Origin: Druceiella hillmani | Lineage: Eukaryota > Arthropoda > Insecta > Lepidoptera > Hepialidae | Assembly: GCA_039881145.1 (NCBI GenBank) | Contig: JAYKKI010000088.1 | Span: forward strand, 1,235,001-1,299,000 | Reading direction: 5' to 3' | DNA: 64,000 nt | Shown: piece by piece, positions 45,650-56,628 of the stretch | Layout of the letters: each line of letters begins with the position of its first letter | Position numbering within the stretch: position 1 is the first letter of the stretch | Notes under the pieces: model-generated | Databases searched by the model: none | Seen by the model: only the letters and a program-made list of their open reading frames with translations | Told to the model about the DNA's origin: nothing | Program-made: the position numbers and the translations under genes

Positions 45650-48600
45650 CAGAATTCTGGAATTTTTACGAAAGTTGTGAAATATTATTTCGTGATATCT
45701 TTCTAGTCGTGATAAATATAGATGAGTTTAAATTTGTACATGTAATAATACTGTAAAGTTTATGTGTAAAGAAACCTTGAAAACCGGTAAAAATTGTGGA
45801 ATTTTTACGAAGTTCTTGGAATTTATTTTAATACCCTACCGTACGTTCTGAAATATTATTTTATGATATCATTCTAGTCATAATAAATATAGATGAATTT
45901 CAATTTGTACATGTAATAATACTGTAAACTTTTTATGCTTAGAAACCTTGAAAACCGGTAAAAATTCTGGAATTTTTTCACACTCCTTGGAATTTACGTA
46001 CGTTCTGAAATATTATTTTATGATAACGTTCTAGTCATAATAAATATAGATGAGGAAGTTGTACATGTTATAATACTGTAAACTTTGTGTGCTGAAGAAC
46101 CTTGAAAACTGTTAAAAATCCTGAAATTTTCACACACTCCTAGGAATTTATTTTGATACCCTACCGTACGTTCGGAAATATTATTTTATGATATCGTTCT
46201 AGTCACAATAAATATAGATGAGTAATTTGCACATATGATAATACTGTAAATTTTGTATGCTGAGGATCCTGGAAAACTGGTAAAAAGCCTGGAATTTTCA
46301 CACACTCCTTGGAATTTATTTTAATACTCTACCGTACGTTCGGAAATATTATTTTATGATATCGTTCTAGTCATAATAAATATAGATGAGTAATTTGCAC
46401 ATATGATAATACTGTAAATTTTGTATGCTGAGGATCCTGGAAAACTGGTAAAAAGCCTGGAATTTTCACACACTCCTTGGAATTTATTTTAATACTCTAC
46501 CGTACGTTCGGAAATATTATTTTATGAATATCGTTCTAGTCACAATAAATATAGATGAGTAATTTTACATGTGATAATACTGTAAACTTTGTGTGCCGAA
46601 GAACCTTGAAAACTGTTAAAAATCCTGAAATTTTCACACACTCCTTGGAATTTATTTTAATACTCTACCGTACGTTCGGAAATATTATTTTATGATATCG
46701 TTCTAGTCACAATAAATATAGATGAGTAATTTTACATGTGATAATACTGTAAACTTTGTGTGCTGAAGAACCTTGAAAACTGTTAAAAATCCTGAAATTT
46801 TCACACACTCCTTGGAATTTATTTTAATACTCTACCGTACGTTCGGAAATATTATTTTATGATATCCTTCTAGTCACAATAAATATAGATGAGTAATTTT
46901 ACATGTGATAATGCTGTAAACTTTGTGTGCTGAAGAACCTTGAAAACTGGTAAAAATCCTGAAATTTTCACACACTCCTTGGAATTTATTTTAATACTCT
47001 ACCGTACGTTCGGAAATATTATTTTATGATATCGTTCTAGTCACAATAAATATAGATGAGTAATTTTACATGTGATAATACTGTAAACTTTGTGTGCTGA
47101 AGAACCTTGAAAACTGTTAAAAATCCTGAAATTTTCACACACTCCTTGGAATTTATTTTAATACTCTACCGTACGTTCGGAAATATTATTTTATGATATC
47201 CTTCTAGTCACAATAAATATAGATGAGTAATTTTACATGTGATAATGCTGTAAACTTTGTGTGCTGAAGAACCTTGAAAACTGGTAAAAATCCTGAAATT
47301 TTCACACACTCCTTGGAATTTATTTTAATACTCTACCGTACGTTCGGAAATATTATTTTATGATATCGTTCTAGTCACAATAAATATAGATGAGTAATTT
47401 TACATGTGATAATACTGTAAACTTTGTGTGCTGAAGAACCTTGATAACTGTTAAAAATCCTGAAATTTTCACACACTCCTTGGAATTTATTTTAATACTC
47501 TACCGTACGTTCGGAAATATTATTTTATGATATCGTTCTAGTCACAATAAATATAGATGAGTAATTTTACATGTGATAATACTGTAAACTTTGTGTGCTG
47601 AAGAACCTTGAAAACTGTTAAAATCCTGAAATTTTCACACACTCTTTGGAATTTATTTTAATACTCTACCGTACGTTCGGAAATACTATTGTATGATGTC
47701 GTTCTAGTCACAATAAATATAGGTGAGTAATTTTACATGTAATAATACTGTAAACTTTGTGTGCTGAAGAACCTTGAAAACTGTTAAAAATCCTGAAATT
47801 TTCACACACTCCTTGGAATTTATTTTAATACTCTACCGTACGTTCGGAAATATTATTTTATGATATCGTTCTAGTCACAATAAATATAGATGAGTAATTT
47901 TACATGTGATAATACTGTAAACTTTGTGTACTGAAGAACCTTGAAAACTGTTAAAAATCCTGAAATTTTCACACACTCCTTGGAATTTATTTTAATACTC
48001 TACCGTACGTTCGGAAATATTATTTTATGATATCGTTCTAGTCACAATAAATATAGATGAGTAATTTTACATGTGATAGTACTGTAAACTTTGTGTGCTG
48101 AAGAACCTTGAAAACTGTTAAAAATCCTGAAATTTTCACACACTCCTTGGAATTTATTTTAATACTCTACCGTACGTTCGGAAATATTATTTTATGATAT
48201 CGTTCTAGTCACAATAAATATAGATGAGTAATTTTACATGTGATAATACTGTAAACTTTGTGTGCTGAAGAACCTTGAAAACTGTTAAAAATCCTGAAAT
48301 TTTCACACACTCCTTGGAATTTATTTTAATACTCTACCGTACGTTCGGAAATATTATTTTATGATATCGTTCTAGTCACAATAAATATAGATGAGTAATT
48401 TTACATGTGATAATACTGTAAACTTTGTGTGCTGAAGAACCTTGAAAACTGTTAAAAATCCTGAAATTTTCACACACTCCTTGGAATTTATTTTAATACT
48501 CTACCGTACGTTCGGAAATATTATTTTATGATATCGTTCTAGTCACAATAAATATAGATGAGTAATTTTACATGTGATAATACTGTAAACTTTGTGTGCT

Positions 48601-49245
48601 GAAGAACCTTGAAAACTGTTAAAAATCCTGAAATTTTCACACACTCCTTGGAATTTATTTTAATACTCTACCGTACGTTCGGAAATATTATTTTATGATA
48701 TCGTTCTAGTCACAATAAATATAGATGAGTAATTTTACATGTGATAATACTGTAAACTTTGTGTGCTGAAGAACCTCGAAAACTGGTAAAAATCCTGAAA
48801 TTTTCACACACTCCTTGGAATTTATTTTAATACTCTACCGTACGTTCGGAAATATTATTTTATGATATCGTTCTAGTCACAATAAATATAGATGAGTAAT
48901 TTGCACATATGATAATACTGTAAACTTTGTGTGCTGAAGAACCTTGAAAACTGGTAAAAAGCCTGGAATTTTCACACACTCCTTGGAATTTATATTAATA
49001 CTCTACCGTACGTTCGGAAATATTATTTTATGATATCGTTCTAGTCACAATAAATATAGATGAGTAATTTGCACATATGATAATACTGTAAACTTTGTGT
49101 GCTGAAGAACCTTGAAAACTGGTAAAAAGCCTGGAATTTTCACACACTCCTTGGAATTTATTTTAATACTCTACCGTACGTTCTGAAATATTATTTTATC
49201 ATGTCGTTCTGGTCGTATTAAACGTATTAGAGATGAATTTAAATT
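45650..49245. repeat. Satellite array, 167-bp unit, about 21 copies
   Basis: GTACGTTC falls at about 45841, 45997, 46166, 46335, 46502, 46670, 46837, 47004, 47171 and on to 49176, nearly always 167 bp apart. Units share GAAATATTATTTTATGATAT, TTCTAGTCACAATAAATATA, TGATAATACTGTAAACTTTG and TTCACACACTCCTTGGAATT. Inner copies are almost identical and the outer two or three at each end are diverged. Some variant pairs recur at 334 bp (CCTTCTAG with GATAATGCTG), indicating dimer-level spread. Non-coding; it lies in the RhoGEF intron. Confidence 0.95.
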
Positions 49246-49969
49246 TGTATATGTAATAAGATTGTAAAGTTTGCATGTCTGTATATTGAAAATATTCGCA
49301 AGCAAAAATAATTGGGAGATGAATGATAATTGATAGAATGCGTTAAGACCATTTTTAAATTGTTTGCCTGTTTATGTGTTTGTTTGTGGAGACATCGCGT
49401 AAAAACTACTAAATTAATTAAGGTGGAGTTCTCAAAAAAAATATGGATTATATATAGGGGTCAACTTGAAGTAACATTTAGTTTTTGTTTCATCGTACTC
49501 AGTTCATTCGATACATGGTATATATTGTTAATAATTACGCGTAACCTCTTGTGACGCATTTTCTGATGCAATACTGGACCATAGAATTTTCTCGGAGTTA
49601 GGTAAATAAATTAAACCATTTTAGCTACATGAGAATTATGTCATGCAATCATGAAATTTACCTAAAATTCAGGGATGTCTGTGGCTACGTATTATGGATT
49701 GCTTTTTTATAAGTATGTTATAAGATTGTGTCATACTGTTGATGTACTCGTTTAAAGTAAATAATAAATATTTAAACAGTTAAAAATTAATCTTAAATTA
49801 TTATTAAAAAAAAGGTCAAAACGAAATGAATCTCCGGAATGGCTAAGTACTCTATACATGTAATAAAACTGTTAACAAAGTTAATTCTGTACGTGGAACA
49901 TAATTTAAAAGAGTGATTGATTTGGCGTATCGAATGAAAATAGTAGCCCGAAAACTGGTTTTTAAAATT
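49246..49969. other. Spacer
   Basis: A 74-codon plus frame at 49330-49554 has no recognisable domain. AT-rich throughout. Confidence 0.35.
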
Positions 49970-50325
49970 TTTGTCTGTCAGTTAATTTGGTCTTTAATCA
50001 CGCGAATTATACTGAACGGCTTTTGATGAAATTTGATATAGTAATAGTTTGCAAATTTTATATAATAGTAGTTTAAAAAATCCTGACCTGGTGAATACAT
50101 TAGGATATTGGTACTACCAGCGCCATCTATTAGCGTTTTAGGAAATGTTATATTCATAAATATATTAAGATATGGTACTGCCAACATCATCTATTAGCGT
50201 TTGTAGTAAACTTTATCCTCATTGAGTTCTGAGAGAAAAAATAAAAAAAGACAAGAAAATACAAAAAATCCTAATAATTTTTCTTATTCCGAATTCCACA
50301 CGAATGAAGTCGCGGGCACAGCTAG
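49970..50325 (+). mobile_element. Helitron-like fragment ending CAGCTAG
   Basis: Ends GAAGTCGCGGGCACAGCTAG (CTAG at 50322-50325) followed by T, the best-known terminus of lepidopteran Helitron-like repeats. ACGGCTTTTGATGAAATTTG near 50016 is a phrase often found in the body of such repeats. TACTGCCAACATCATCTATT and TACTACCAGCGCCATCTATT show a short internal duplication. Confidence 0.5.
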
Positions 50326-51214
50326 TGTAGAGTAAGCAGCTGTATAGATGCCATTCATCGTGACCTATTTTTTTATCCACTCATTCTCCAGGAAAATGTT
50401 TCTCATACGTTTCCTGCAATGATCTCATTTACCGTATTCGTTTTGTCATTTTCCTTCCCTTTTATTACAAAATATTCATTTCCGTTGTAATTTTTGGCAA
50501 CAACTAAAACCATAATGAATGGGTAGTGCCGGTCCCTTTTAAATACTTTTGTTTTTATTACTTTCATAAGAGAGCCATTGGTTTTATCAGACCATTAATC
50601 CTATAAGCTCAGTTCTAAACGTCGTATCAGTGGCATGTAATTGCCATTCCTCAACGTAGTCTGTATTTCCGTTCCTCGAGGAGCTTTGATAAGAGTGGTA
50701 TTATCAAAATGGGCCTTACAAGGTATGCTTGGGCATGAGATGCAGTTTTATATAGGAAATGGTTCTGTTTGGATTAACAAATAATAGTTGCAAGTGAAAA
50801 GTTAAATATATCGGTAATGGAAGGATCTGTAATGGATTTAAGAGCATCTATATTAACGCCATCACTACCGGAGGATTAGAGAAGATTTAGTTGCAAGAAG
50901 ATTTGCCTTCGTAACATATTCGTATCTGTAGCTGCAATTAAAAATAGTTCTTGATGATTAGCTGACACTGTTGTGAGAGTCACTGATTTAAGAGTTTATG
51001 GTCAACGATAAATGGAGGTTTAGTCATAAATATATTTGACAAATCTCTGCCAGTTGGGATGTACGAATCGCCACGTTCTTAACTTGTACCGAGAGTTCTA
51101 ATGAATTACCAAATATTGACAAGAGTTTATTTCATACACTTTCTTTGTTATCACTTTCGTAAATAAGCCAGTCTGACACAATGTCAGTAAAATGTAATCG
51201 TCGTTTCAAATTAT
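50326..51214. other. Unassigned, moderately complex
   Basis: Sequence from 50340 to 51190 is less repetitive than average and may be an old retroelement body, but six-frame reading gives only short broken frames. No match to other parts of the window. Confidence 0.3.
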
Positions 51215-51500
51215 CTTTGAACCTTTCCGTTTCATCAACAGCAAACTTCTTAAATAAACAAACTCAACCTTTTGCTCTATAATTAAATTGCGTATCTTTA
51301 TTTCTCATCTTTGAACCTTTCCGTTTCATCAACAGCAAACTTCTTAAATGAACAAACTCAACCTTTTGCTCTATAATTAAATTGCATATCTTTATTTCTC
51401 ATATCGTTTTGCGTTCATTTATTTTCAACAATCATCACTTTAATTTTATTAGAATTCATGCGGTAGATCCATTTCTAAGCATACTTGAGGTATTTCTGTT
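51215..51500 (-). pseudogene. Possible LINE polymerase remnant with a 94-bp tandem duplication
   Basis: On the minus strand one frame reads YRMNSNKIKVMIVENK, stop, TQNDMRNKDMQFNYRAKG, stop, then FKKFAVDETERF. The NKxKVM...F(K/V)..L arrangement recalls the segment before the FKYLG motif in RTE/BovB-type reverse transcriptases, but the match is weak. The plus strand shows an exact-looking direct duplication: CTTTGAACCTTTCCGTTTCA at 51215 and 51309, period 94. Confidence 0.35.
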
Positions 51501-52442
51501 ACTGGACATGGTAAGTGTATAGCGTAAATTTGTAATAGGAAAGTATCATCTCCACATGATGCGTAACGCAGATGAATGAAATTCGGCGGTCGAGAAATGC
51601 TCACTTTGGTTGGACATGATTTGTGGCCGATAGTCCGCCGACTTATATCACAAGTGAAGACGCGCGTACCGCCGACTATATATCTGTCGCCTTCGTTAGC
51701 GCCTGTTCAGTCGTAAGTCCTATCCATTTCGCTTTTATTCGTGGTGTTTGGATCAGAGGGAGTCGGTCAAAGTCGCTCCGTTTTTTTTGTACAACCTATT
51801 TTTGTGGGACGTGTGGGTTGAAGTAATAAATATCCCATGTTAAATTTTGTGCGTGACGACAGGCAGTAGTCGGAGCCCCGCACTTGACTGTTCCTGGATT
51901 GAAGGATTTGTCGCTCGCGAGATCTCTTTTACTATGAAGTCTGGAGTGAGCTCACTGGCTGGGTCGGTTACTAGTGAATGATTATTCACTCGTCGGTGTG
52001 AGACAATTTCTCTATTAATTAAAGTAGTGCTTATAAAGTTGATTATTTCATAAACTGCAGATTGCTTAGACTTGAACTAATAGCAAATTGTAGAAGCGAA
52101 CTGTGAAGTTAACTCTAAGTTAAATTGGACGTTGAACCGTACTTAATTGATATACTGATCGACGATGATTATAGGTACTGATCGATGATGATGCTTTTGC
52201 CGTGTGGTGACCTCTCTTATATGTCGCAATGTGATCCCTTCGTGCGGCCGCCGGTTGTCACGCCAGGGGTTATGAATTCACGGCCGGAGGTTATGAATTT
52301 TCTCCGATTGTCGGTCGTCCGATTGTTAGAAATAAGTTTCGAGTGTTTTCCATATGTGTATCACGCATGTCCTTAGCGATGTATTAATATATTTACATAG
52401 TGAGAAATAATATTAATATTTATAAATGGTTTAATAGAAATA
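51501..52442. other. Unassigned, GC-richer block
   Basis: 51590-51990 is clearly less AT-rich than its surroundings (GACGCGCGTACCGCCGACTA, AGTCGGAGCCCCGCACTTGA). It could be a transposon end such as an LTR, or a non-coding exon. The frames at 51623-51826 and 52185-52376 have no recognisable domain. ATACTGATCGACGATGATTA and GTACTGATCGATGATGATG form a short duplication near 52152-52190. Confidence 0.3.
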
Positions 52443-53160
52443 TTTGGTTGGGTAATTAGTCATGAGCGTTTTTCGGAAAGGTTCTAGAAGCTTCCCTGAT
52501 CAAAGATATATAAAGGCGCGACACGCTCTCGCTGAATCAGTAGTAAATAAGACGCTGCACTATTAATACGCGTAAAATATGGACGACACTAAGAAGAATG
52601 TGAGACATAGTCTATTCTACGAGTACCAATCTGGTCACTCTGCTGCCGAAGCTACGCGTAAAGTATTCCAACGCGTAGCTCCTGTAGTAATATCTGAAGT
52701 TACTAATGGTTCCAGCGATTTTGAAACGAAATTTCCAGCGGTTTCGCAGCGGCGATTATTCTCTGAGTGATCAACCACGCTCTAGTTGACCGGTGGAATT
52801 GGATAGCGACAGGTTAAAATTGTTAATTGAAGAAGATAACCGATTAACGACATGCTGGCTAGCAATTGAGCTCGGGTGTTCCCACGGAACTGTAAAGAAT
52901 TATTTGCTATTGTCTGTTTAGATGGCTCAGTAACGCCTTACGCGAAAATGACGATGAAGACCACTTACGACAGTTCATAGGCCATTTTTTTCATTCCATG
53001 CCACCTGAATTTTACGCAGATGCTATCCACTCCCTGCCAGTGGTTGGAGACATCTAGTATAAAATGATGGTGATTATTATATTAATTAATTTTAAATCGG
53101 AAATATAATAACAAATTATAATATTAATAACTGCTCATTACTTATTAGCTAATCCAATAC
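52443..53160 (+). mobile_element. Mariner element, internally deleted, TIRs and TA duplication visible
   Basis: The left end TTTGGTTGGGTAATTAGTCA, with TGAGCG next, pairs with the reverse complement of the right end (GCTCATTACTTATTAGCTAA, then TCCAATAC): about 24 positions with 4 mismatches and one gap. TA flanks both sides (52441-52442 and 53161-53162), the expected Tc1/mariner target duplication. The element is about 718 bp, roughly half a normal mariner, because the catalytic middle is gone. Confidence 0.85.
52579..53056 (+). pseudogene. Mariner transposase, catalytic core deleted
   Basis: The N-terminus MDDTKKNVRHSLFYEYQSGH with SAAEATR is the typical mariner DNA-binding start. After one or more frameshifts the second helix-turn-helix follows as PVELDSDRLKLLIEEDNRLT and LAIELGCSHGTVKNYL (to about 52905), with a TGA where Arg is usual before PVELD. 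It then jumps directly to the family's C-terminus: LFRWLSNALRENDDEDHLRQ, FIGHFFHSMPPEFYADAIHS (from about 52915), ending at TAG by 53056. The segment carrying the DD34D catalytic aspartates is absent. No active transposase is possible, though TIR-bearing DNA might still be moved in trans. Confidence 0.85.
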
Positions 53161-53194
53161 TATGTAAGTACGTTTAAATGTTTACATGCGCCTA

Positions 53195-53350
53195 AATATA
53201 TACGGAACCCTCGTAGTGCCAAAGTATACTCGTACTTCACGATATATTGAAGTGAAACTTCTTTAGACGCGACTTGAGAGTAGCTCAGATTTTTTTTCGA
53301 GCGGAAATAACGTAAAGGCTTATAGTTTGCATACGTAGTTTCCTGTATTT
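53195..53350 (-). repeat. Family B head joined to a family C head
   Basis: 53195-53262 is the inverted family B head (TACGGAACCCTCGTAGTGCC, ACTCGTACTTCACG). It is followed immediately by TTGAAGTGAAACTTCTTTAG and ACGCGACTTGAGAG of family C. The same C-type body occurs at 18380. Confidence 0.55.
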
Positions 53351-53659
53351 GAAAGCATTGACTGACTATAGAATTTCGTGTGTATGCGTGTTATATATAC
53401 ATATATGTTTGAATTTATTTCTATTATATTATAAAGATTAATATTAATAATTATTTTGTTTGATATTGTATATTAACGACGCGGTCCCTTATAAATATGG
53501 TGATAAGATTCCGAAATGAATTGAATTTTTTTAACAACAAAACTCGCCTTTATAAATATGTTTACTAGTCAAACGGCTATCAATTACGTGGCTAGATAGC
53601 AAAATTAATGTCACTCAACATAAATCTCCTATGGGTCCCAATATTATGTAGTGTCAATG
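53351..53659. other. AT-rich spacer
   Basis: No gene or repeat recognised. Confidence 0.35.
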
Positions 53660-54273
53660 TAGCAATAACAGATCAAAATTACTAAAAAAATAATAACATT
53701 GTGTTGGACAAGCTATTTATCAAATTACACTGACCATATTTTACATTATCTCAAATGGCTGAAGATCCGTGATCGACGCCAACTTCACATACTTACACTT
53801 CTTTTTAACATATTAAAAAGCTCTCATAGCCCAAAATATCTTAGTGGCCAATTTAAAGATTTGTTTGCTCACAGCCTCGGGCTACGATCTGAAAGTTCAC
53901 TCATCCTACTTATTCCTAAATATACCTCTACCACTTACGAAAAATCTTTCACTGTCCAAGCAGCAAAAAATTGGAATCACCTGGATCCTGACATCAGGAA
54001 AATCACGTCTCTAAATATTTTCAAAGATCGAGTGAAAAAGTCCTGGCTCTTCTGAAACCTTTTCCTTTGTGTCCTTGTCCTTTCCTGTCTTTCCCATCCC
54101 AAATAATGTCAATAGTTTTTGTCTAATGTGCTTTAAAGAATTTTCATCGTAAAATCTTTTACAGTCTACCAACTAAATTTCAATACAAATTGTTATGGTT
54201 GACTGGAAGATATTGCTCATGTAGCAATAAGTCCGCCATATGTACTATCCATAAAAGTTAATAAATAAATAAA
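53660..54273 (+). mobile_element. 5'-truncated LINE, 3' end with tail
   Basis: Contains the polymerase C-terminus (53699-54055) and a 3' untranslated part. That part carries GGTTGACTGGAAGATATTGC, GTAGCAATAAGTCCGCC and TGTACTATCC, and closes with ATAAATAAATAAA at 54261-54273. This GTTGxCTGGAAGA...AAGxCCGCC...TAAATAAATAAA ending is shared by many insect LINEs. The 5' side is lost, as usual after incomplete reverse transcription. Confidence 0.8.
53699..54055 (+). pseudogene. LINE reverse-transcriptase C-terminal fragment
   Basis: An uninterrupted frame of 118 codons (no ATG start; opened by TTG). It reads LKWLKIRDRRQLHILTLLFN, then LRSESSLILLIPKYTSTTYE and KSFTVQAAKNWNHLDPDIRK ahead of SLNIFKDRVKKSW. 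The order (LKWL.I..RR..H.L.LLF; R......L.IP......Y..SF...A...WN.L...IR....L..FK) is the canonical end of CR1/Jockey-type LINE polymerases. The long open frame suggests a fairly young insertion. The catalytic YxDD region is upstream and missing. Confidence 0.85.
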
Positions 54274-54275
54274 CC

Positions 54276-55075
54276 TATAAAGGAGGCTGGCGAAAGTGGG
54301 CCTGGCGTTACAGATACAGAATGTAATACATAAAAAGTTGACTTTTAGAATATAAAAAAACTGTCAAGTGCGAGTCGGATTCGCACACGTAGGGTTCCGT
54401 AGCATCAGACAATATTAAACTTATAAGTTCGCATTTCTTAGACACTGAAAGACAAAGTCATTGCTACCGTCGGTACAGAAAATATCCCATATATCAAAAA
54501 CTGCGCAACATATCTTATTCAAACCAATTTTCGTTGAAACTTTATTTTAAGTTCTATCATAATTTTTGCAAAATTTTACGCACGTTAGTCGAAAAGTTAG
54601 ACGGAGGAGAGGGGCACAATTTCTAAGATTTTAGAAGCGCAAATCTCACCAATTATTGACTTAAATAAACAAGTTATTTTGGTACCTCTGTACCATTTTT
54701 AGATCTAACGATACCATACATTCCTATGTGCGCTGGATTTTTTCATTCCTCTGTTACACGCCATACGAGTGCCAGCCCTAATATTATTTTTTTTTTGTAA
54801 TTCATTGTATGGCGGTTCACAGAAGACACCTACCATCCATATTTCATCTACATATTACGAATAGTCTCCGAGTAAAATGGCTGACATATGGACAGACAGA
54901 AGTGGCGAAATTATAAGGTTTCAGTTTTTGCCATTTGGTTACGGAACCCAAAAACCAAACAATTCAGCGATTGACAATCAGAAAAGGACAAAAGCTAATA
55001 TATGGTGTGTGATCATAATCCATAAAAAAAGTTATCTACATAAACGCGTGTATATTAATTTTAATATAATGAGAA
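54276..55075 (-). mobile_element. Family D copy interrupted by a family A insertion
   Basis: 54276-54358 has the family D core (GGCGAAAGTGGGCCTGGCGT, TACAGATACAGAATGTAAT). 54959-55075 continues it (ACAATTCAGCGATTGACAAT, TTATCTACATAAACGCGTG). Between them a full family A element sits at 54359-54958. The arrangement is a nested insertion. Confidence 0.65.
54359..54958 (+). mobile_element. Family A element, second near-complete copy
   Basis: Starts TGTCAAGTGCGAGTCGGATT, then GGGTTCCGTAGCATCAGACA. It ends TTGCCATTTGGTTACGGAAC. It shares ACCAATTTTCGTTGAAACTT and AGGCG-rich inner parts with 21894-22700 and is about 200 bp shorter. It is placed directly inside family D sequence. Confidence 0.75.
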
Positions 55076-55109
55076 CTCTTTGACGTAAAAAAAACGAGTG
55101 TGCTTTTTT

Positions 55110-55660
55110 AGACCACACGACTGAAGTAAAACTTCATATTCACAAAATATGAACTTTAAAATGAATTTACAACTTTATTCACTTTAAACGTAGAATATTT
55201 AATGTATTGAACAAAATAATAATTTATAAAATTGTTCAAGAACGAAATGAAATTACAAAATAATAAAAAAATCACCGTTCGCGTAACGCTAGCAAACTCG
55301 CATTTATATATATTTCATGCACTGGCTATGAGAGGAAGAGAGAAAGAAAATGTGCGCGCGCACTGCTCTCTCTTGCTCCTGCAGTGTGATACAGACAATA
55401 CGCTTGAACTGTGTCTTAGATATACGAAACATAACTGGCTATGAGAGAAAGAGAGAAAGAAAATGTGTGCTCGCACCTCTCTCTTGTTGCTACAGTAATA
55501 TACGAAACGTAACTCTCTCTTTCTGTCTTCACTAACTTATATCTCCCTCTCAACTTCCGTTCGCCTCGCCCGATCACACTTTTCGTAACGCTCTCGTCAC
55601 GCATTCACCAGCTTACTCCCCAAGTCAAGCGTGCGTAAAGAAGTTTTACTTCAAAAATGT
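55110..55660. mobile_element. Family C-ended element with inner 113-bp duplication
   Basis: Begins ACGACTGAAGTAAAACTTCA and ends AAGAAGTTTTACTTCAAAAA, so the two ends are inverted versions of the same GAAGTAAAACTTC motif. ACTGGCTATGAGAG occurs at 55321 and 55434. The frames at 55232-55604 are produced by this (AGAGAAAGAG-rich) duplication. Non-autonomous DNA element is the likely class. Confidence 0.6.
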
Positions 55661-55933
55661 AGTAAAAAACACAAGAAACAAAATTTCTTTTTGCGTTAAT
55701 ATAGTCGGAAATAATCCCTGATGCCATCCGTCTTCAGCATCACATTGAAGAGAAGAATTTGGTACCATCCAGAACAGAGTCTGATGAAATCGAACTGATG
55801 GCCAACTGCACGAAGTTAAATAATTAAAAAGTAACGTCATCCAAGGCAGTCGAAGGTCGATTTGGTCGTGTACTTGTAGGTCAGTTGTTAGCTGCGAGGC
55901 AAGCGTTGCCTTGGATTCTTTTATTGTACTCAT
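55646..55933 (-). CDS. Unrecognised 95-codon open frame
   Basis: Starts MSTIKESKATLASQLTTDLQ and continues VHDQIDLRLPWMTLLFN. Codon use (TCC, AAG, GCA, ACG, CTT, GCC, TCG, CAG) is unlike the AT-rich background. The plus strand also has a coding-looking stretch over the same DNA (DAIRLQHHIEEKNLVPSRTE, stop after MANCTKLNN), so the strand is uncertain. Its last codons enter the family C end at 55658, which may have truncated it. No domain recognised. It could be an orphan gene, an exon or an old insert. Confidence 0.25.
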   Translation of the reverse strand: MSTIKESKATLASQLTTDLQVHDQIDLRLPWMTLLFNYLTSCSWPSVRFHQTLFWMVPNSSLQCDAEDGWHQGLFPTILTQKEILFLVFFTTFLK

Positions 55934-55944
55934 TGAAGATTAAT

Positions 55945-56045
55945 TTAACAAACTGGTTATCGACAGTAGTCGATATCAGTTTATCGAACGTGTGACGGGA
56001 AGGATACGAAAATAGAATCTAGTGAAGATCGTGAATGGTGAGCAA
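55945..56045. promoter_or_regulatory. Cluster of ATCGA motifs, possible promoter
   Basis: GGTTATCGACAGTAGTCGAT, ATCAG and TTTATCGAACG place three TATCGA-like half-sites of the insect DRE type (TATCGATA) within about 45 bp. A splice-donor-like GAATG|GTGAGC follows at 56037-56043. It could be an internal promoter with a first non-coding exon on the plus strand, or the promoter of the minus-strand frame at 55933. Both are speculative. Confidence 0.2.
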
Positions 56046-56050
56046 AGTTA

Positions 56051-56628
56051 TATACATAGCACAACACAATAACGATTTTACTTTAAAAATAATTTCTGAA
56101 ATTGTAGCAATACTGGGTTTTACCTGCGATTTCGTTTAATTTAAAAGTATTTTGAGTTTGCGAAAGTAAATTACCTTAAGTAACTAATAATAGTAGTATA
56201 TAATAGTACTTAACAAATTTACGAAGATGTGACGTTTGGCAGTGTTCCTATATGTGTAGTGTCACAAATGAAAGCATGTCGCGATTTAGAAAACATGTGG
56301 CGCCATCAGTTAATGACTAGTGAAACTAAACGACTAATAATATGTTGTGTGTAATATGTGTATCTTTTGTTTGGTACTCCTTTATTATAGATACGATATT
56401 TTTTCATAATTAAATCAAATCTAAGGAATGTTTAAAAATTTTAAATAACCCTTTTGATCTCTTTTTGTTACGAAACATACCTTGTTTTTTTTAATTTAAC
56501 CTTATGCTTCAAAATAGTAAAAGTTACATCAAAATTTCTTAGCAGTTTTTTCGTGATACTGTGACTATAAAAGGGAAAAATAGAAAAATAGCCTAGTTCT
56601 TTTAAATACTTCATTTAAATTCGGTGAA
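56051..56628. other. AT-rich spacer
   Basis: GTGGCGCCATCAGTTAATGA near 56299 is a typical short-element phrase. No gene seen. Confidence 0.35.

Noticed and set aside
55232..55604. Three overlapping frames with Glu/Arg/Ser-rich products
   Set aside because: They arise from the GAGAGAAAGAG-rich duplication within a family C-ended element.
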